NCBI GenBank assembly: GCA_944389975.1
Contig: CALXOH010000039.1
Location: 1 to 42,752 of the forward strand
Reading direction: 5' to 3'
Origin: an uncultured Spirochaetaceae bacterium
GTDB lineage: Bacteria; Spirochaetota; Spirochaetia; Sphaerochaetales; Sphaerochaetaceae
Length of the DNA stretch: 42,752 bases
In this document: in pieces, positions 39,809 to 42,752 of the stretch
Layout of the letters: each line of letters begins with the position of its first letter
Numbering within the stretch: the first letter of the stretch is position 1
Position numbers and translations under genes: made by a program
The notes under the pieces: generated by a model
The model's database searches: none
The model's input: only the letters and a program-made list of their open reading frames with translations
Told to the model about the DNA's origin: nothing

Positions 39809-41362
39809 ATGTTGGAGAAAAACAACCACGATTCCATATTGGTTTTGGATTTCGGAGCCCAGTACAGCCAGCTTATTGCGCGTCGGGTACGCGAATGCGG
39901 AGTGTACTCTGAGATAGTTCCGTATACGATAACCAGCGATGAAGTAAAAGCCAGGAATCCAAAGGGGATCATCTTCTCAGGCGGTCCGTCTTCTGTAAAG
40001 ACTCCAGGTTCCCCGAGGCCCGATATGGCCTTGTTTGATCTGGGCCTTCCAATCCTCGGCATATGCTACGGCCTCCAGGTCATGTCGCTTATGCTTGGCG
40101 GCAAAGTCGATTGCCCGGAAAAAAAAGAGTACGGGATAGCCAATATAGACATCATAAGGCAGTCGGTACTCTTCGATGGGGTTTCCCGGAAAAGCCAGGT
40201 GTGGATGAGCCACGGAGATTCAGTGGTGGCACTTGCTCCCGGGTTTGAGTGCATCGCATCCACTCCGAACTGTCCGTACACTGCAGTCGAGAACAGAGCG
40301 AAGGGATTTTATGGCGTGCAGTTCCATCCCGAGGTAGTGCATTCGCTTGAAGGCACGAAGATGATTGAAAACTTCGTGTTGAAGGTTGCAAAGTGCACCA
40401 GAAGCTGGAACATGGGTTCGTTTATCAACGACTCGGTGAAGGCGATAAGGGAGAAAGTAGGGGACAAGAACGTTCTCCTGGGACTCTCAGGCGGTGTAGA
40501 TTCCTCCGTCGCCGCCCTTTTGATACATAAGGCTATCGGTGACCAGCTTGTGTGCGTTTTCGTCAACAACGGACTATTGAGGAAGAACGAGGCGGAGAAT
40601 GTAATCAATCTTTTCGGAAAGCACTTCAACATCCGCTTGCAATATGCAGATGCGGAGAAGGACTTCCTTGATGCCCTGAAGGGTGTAACTGAACCGGAGC
40701 AGAAGAGAAAGATCATCGGCAAAGTTTTTGTAGACACGTTCTATAAGGAAGCGCGTAAGTGCGGGGATATATCGTTCTTGGCCCAAGGCACGCTCTATCC
40801 GGATGTGATCGAATCAAGAAGCCCATCAGGCGGACCGTCAAGTACGATCAAAAGCCATCACAACGTGGGAGGCCTTCCCGAGGATCTGAAGTGGGATCTT
40901 CTCGAGCCTTTGAAAGAGTTATTCAAGGACGAAGTAAGGGAACTTGGGAAAGAGCTTGGCCTTCCTGATGAGTTGGTATACCGCCATCCGTTCCCTGGTC
41001 CCGGGCTTGGCGTAAGATGCATCGGGGAAGTTACCAAGGAGCGTCTCGATACGCTACGTGAGATCGATGCGATCTATATCGAGGAGATAAGGAAAGCGGG
41101 ACTATACGACAAGATCTGGCAAGCGCTTGCCGATTTGTTGCCGGTAAAGAGCGTAGGAGTGCAAGGGGATGAGCGGACATACAGGGAAGTGTGTACACTC
41201 AGGGCTGTAACGAGCGAGGATGCAATGACTGCGGACTGGTTCAGGATGCCATACGAACTCTTGCAAAGGTGTGCATCGCGCATATGCAATGAAGTTCCCG
41301 GGGTGAACCGCGTACTCTACGATATTACGAGTAAACCGCCAGGAACTATTGAGTGGGAGTGA
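39809..41362 (+). CDS. guaA: GMP synthase (glutamine-hydrolysing)
   Basis: A 517-residue enzyme that turns XMP into GMP with glutamine and ATP. The class I glutaminase domain has the nucleophile C86 in GICYGLQ and the His/Glu of QFHPEVVHS. The synthetase domain has the PP-loop GLSGGVDSSV. The C-terminal dimer domain contains HPFPGPGLGVR and ends KPPGTIEWE, the standard end of GuaA. Length is normal. A long hairpin follows the stop as terminator. No purine riboswitch fits in the 61 bases upstream. Confidence 0.97.
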   Translation: MLEKNNHDSILVLDFGAQYSQLIARRVRECGVYSEIVPYTITSDEVKARNPKGIIFSGGPSSVKTPGSPRPDMALFDLGLPILGICYGLQVMSLMLGGKVDCPEKKEYGIANIDIIRQSVLFDGVSRKSQVWMSHGDSVVALAPGFECIASTPNCPYTAVENRAKGFYGVQFHPEVVHSLEGTKMIENFVLKVAKCTRSWNMGSFINDSVKAIREKVGDKNVLLGLSGGVDSSVAALLIHKAIGDQLVCVFVNNGLLRKNEAENVINLFGKHFNIRLQYADAEKDFLDALKGVTEPEQKRKIIGKVFVDTFYKEARKCGDISFLAQGTLYPDVIESRSPSGGPSSTIKSHHNVGGLPEDLKWDLLEPLKELFKDEVRELGKELGLPDELVYRHPFPGPGLGVRCIGEVTKERLDTLREIDAIYIEEIRKAGLYDKIWQALADLLPVKSVGVQGDERTYREVCTLRAVTSEDAMTADWFRMPYELLQRCASRICNEVPGVNRVLYDITSKPPGTIEWE

Positions 41363-41381
41363 TTCCAATTTGTCTATAATA

Positions 41382-41425
41382 AGAAAATCGTTGTAATACA
41401 ATGACTTGTATTATGACGATTTTCT
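41382..41425 (+). terminator. Long terminator hairpin after guaA
   Basis: A 20-bp stem (41382-41401 with 41406-41425) with loop TGAC. It has 18 Watson-Crick pairs and two central G-U wobbles in RNA. It is followed by GTTTTAT. Confidence 0.75.
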
Positions 41426-41747
41426 GTTTTATGTCAGTTATCACTATTATTTCAGATTTTTCCTGCCAAATTCCTACCAGCTGAAAACCTTTAAATCTGG
41501 TATATGTATTATCTAAGTCCTATTTTTATCTTTTATGACTAAAGGATTTAGTTTATGGGCCTATCTATCTTTTCAAATGGATGAAACCCGGAATTCATTT
41601 GGCGGCATGCAAGAATACTCTTAGTTCTTTAAAATTATACCTTAATCATAGTGTCTGGAATCCATATACTTCAGTATCGTCAGTTCTTGTCAAAAACCTT
41701 TCAATACGCTTTGCCATCCGTTGGAGTGGATGACAAAGCAGTAGATC
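41426..41747. other. AT-rich intergenic region without a recognised gene
   Basis: About 320 bases between the guaA terminator and the MFS gene end. They are AT-richer than the rest and have no long frame. A 23-codon frame on the minus strand (41646-41717) is too short to support. It may be decayed accessory DNA. Confidence 0.5.
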
Positions 41748-42752
41748 TTATTGTTCCAGATTCCTCATAGCTTTAAGCTTTGAGAAAATCACACAGACAA
41801 GAACACCCATTACACCAATTACAGCGAAGAGGAATGCTGCCCCTGAGCCTTTTCCTGTCCCGAATAGCTGATTGAGAACAGTGTTTGATTTATCAGTCAT
41901 GAAAGGTTCAAACATAGAATCTACCAGGAAGCCCCCAGCAAGATAACCCAGCGGTATGGTGAAGAACTGGAGCATGTTCCTTGCTGAATACACTCGACCC
42001 TGGATGCTGGATGGGATCTGGCTTCTCATCAAAGCATCGAGGTTGGTATTCATCACAGGGATGCAGAGCCATCCGAGGAATGCTCCTACACACCACGTGA
42101 TAGGATTCCGGAAGAATGCAAGCATGAAGTTCTCAGTGCTCATAGAGATGAAGAGCGAGATGATTATCATTTTTACCCTGTTTTCAGGCGTCGGCAACAT
42201 GGTCGCGATTGCACTACCGATAATCATCGCTATCCCTGCCGTGGACTGTACTGCAGCCAGTACGCTTTCACTCTCAAAGCTGAGAATCATGGCAGGAAGG
42301 GCCGCATTATAGATCGAGGCTATGAAGTTGATCGCGGCAAGGAAGAGTATCACTTGGAGTATCCCCATGTTTGTTCTGAGGAAACTTAATGCTTCCTTCA
42401 GATCCCTTACGATATGGCTGTCTTCCCGTTTCTCATTCTTCATTTCCGGGATCCGGACGAAGAATAGCAGAGAGAGGAATGCCACTGTGAATGTGGAGAG
42501 GTCTACGATGATTACAAGAGTCAGTCCTCCAACAGAATACAGTGCCGTTGCGATTACAGGGGAGGTCATGTTTATCACGCTGTATGCAAGGGCATTGAGA
42601 CTTCCCGCCTTCTGGTACTTGTCCTCAGGTGTAACGAGGGTAGTGGCGACCTCGCTTGCTGGCTGCTGGAATGTCTGTGCCGTCCCTGTTATAGCGTTCA
42701 CAAGGTATAGATGCCACAGCTCAAGATTCCCTGAGAGCCACACGAAAAGTAT
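41748..42752 (-). CDS. MFS transporter, macrolide-efflux (MefA) type, N-terminus outside window
   Basis: The last 334 or so residues of a major facilitator; the frame is open to the window edge. About nine hydrophobic segments can be followed, for example VIATALYSVGGLTLVIIVD, GILQVILFLAAINFIASIY and FLFAVIGVMGVLVCVIF. Motif-like features of the MefA/DHA3 group are ASEVATTLVTPEDKYQKAGSLN near the start (the loop after TM4) and IPSSIQGRVYSARNMLQFF (after TM8), each quoted in part. Such proteins export macrolides or other compounds, but many relatives are uncharacterised. The flanks are AT-rich, which may point to an accessory region. Confidence 0.8.
   Translation of the reverse strand: MLFVWLSGNLELWHLYLVNAITGTAQTFQQPASEVATTLVTPEDKYQKAGSLNALAYSVINMTSPVIATALYSVGGLTLVIIVDLSTFTVAFLSLLFFVRIPEMKNEKREDSHIVRDLKEALSFLRTNMGILQVILFLAAINFIASIYNAALPAMILSFESESVLAAVQSTAGIAMIIGSAIATMLPTPENRVKMIIISLFISMSTENFMLAFFRNPITWCVGAFLGWLCIPVMNTNLDALMRSQIPSSIQGRVYSARNMLQFFTIPLGYLAGGFLVDSMFEPFMTDKSNTVLNQLFGTGKGSGAAFLFAVIGVMGVLVCVIFSKLKAMRNLEQ

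Noticed and set aside
41646-41717. 23-codon minus-strand frame after the MFS gene
   Set aside because: Too short and without a recognisable family or ribosome binding site.

Overview
This 42.7 kb window is a chromosomal segment of a bacterium with roughly 50% GC and an outer membrane. It is most likely a spirochaete of the Sphaerochaeta/Treponema type. This is an inference: it rests on the outer-membrane beta-barrel gene, the CoaE P-loop with Asn in place of Ser/Thr (a form I recall from treponemes) and the general character of the proteins, with no rRNA gene to confirm it. Most of the window is dense housekeeping sequence with genes overlapping by 1-11 bases. Mobile or decayed DNA lies at the left edge, between the two NtrB/NtrC-type genes, in a toxin-antitoxin cassette near 11-12 kb, and at the right end.

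Layout. 1-800: 3' end of an IS605/IS1341-type tnpB with a structured right end that may be its omega RNA. 930-4797: a GNAT acetyltransferase converging on an rlmL-hslO operon. 4870-8397: an NtrB-like kinase and an NtrC-like sigma-54 activator, separated by about 0.9 kb of relic DNA. 8417-11165: M3 oligopeptidase and an RlmD/TrmA-like RNA methyltransferase. 11166-12085: a RelB/DinJ-PIN toxin-antitoxin module between exact 80-bp copies of the 3' end of the next gene. 12006-13739: a GH2-like protein that seems to have lost its catalytic core. 13818-20889: nadE, an outer-membrane protein, a membrane-anchored protein, an MBL-fold hydrolase, polA and coaE in close succession. 20998-23298: a membrane-anchored protein built largely of 15-residue repeats. 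23291-27244: an EF-P modification locus (KamA/EpmB-like radical SAM enzyme, EF-P, EpmA) with a stand-alone riboflavin kinase and a YkgJ-like protein among them. 27304-34030: mnmE-mnmG-rsmG-ftsK. 34164-39747: class IV PLP aminotransferase, DEAD-box helicase, plsC and a complete ECF transporter (fused double ATPase, EcfT, S component). 39809-41362: guaA. 41748-end: 5'-truncated MFS exporter.

Themes. Translation and RNA modification are heavily represented (RlmKL, RlmD-like, MnmE, MnmG, RsmG, EF-P with its modification enzymes). Promoters of the form TTGC(A/C)(A/C/T)-N17/18-TAnnnT can be read by eye. At several first genes the -10 hexamer sits only 6-8 bases before the start codon and no Shine-Dalgarno is present, suggesting leaderless or nearly leaderless mRNAs. 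epmA and mnmE may share one palindromic -35 element.

The best candidates for something undescribed are the pentadecad-repeat rod protein, the toxin-antitoxin cassette that rebuilds the gene end it entered, the core-less GH2 protein, the recurring leaderless promoter geometry, and the asymmetric fused ECF ATPase.
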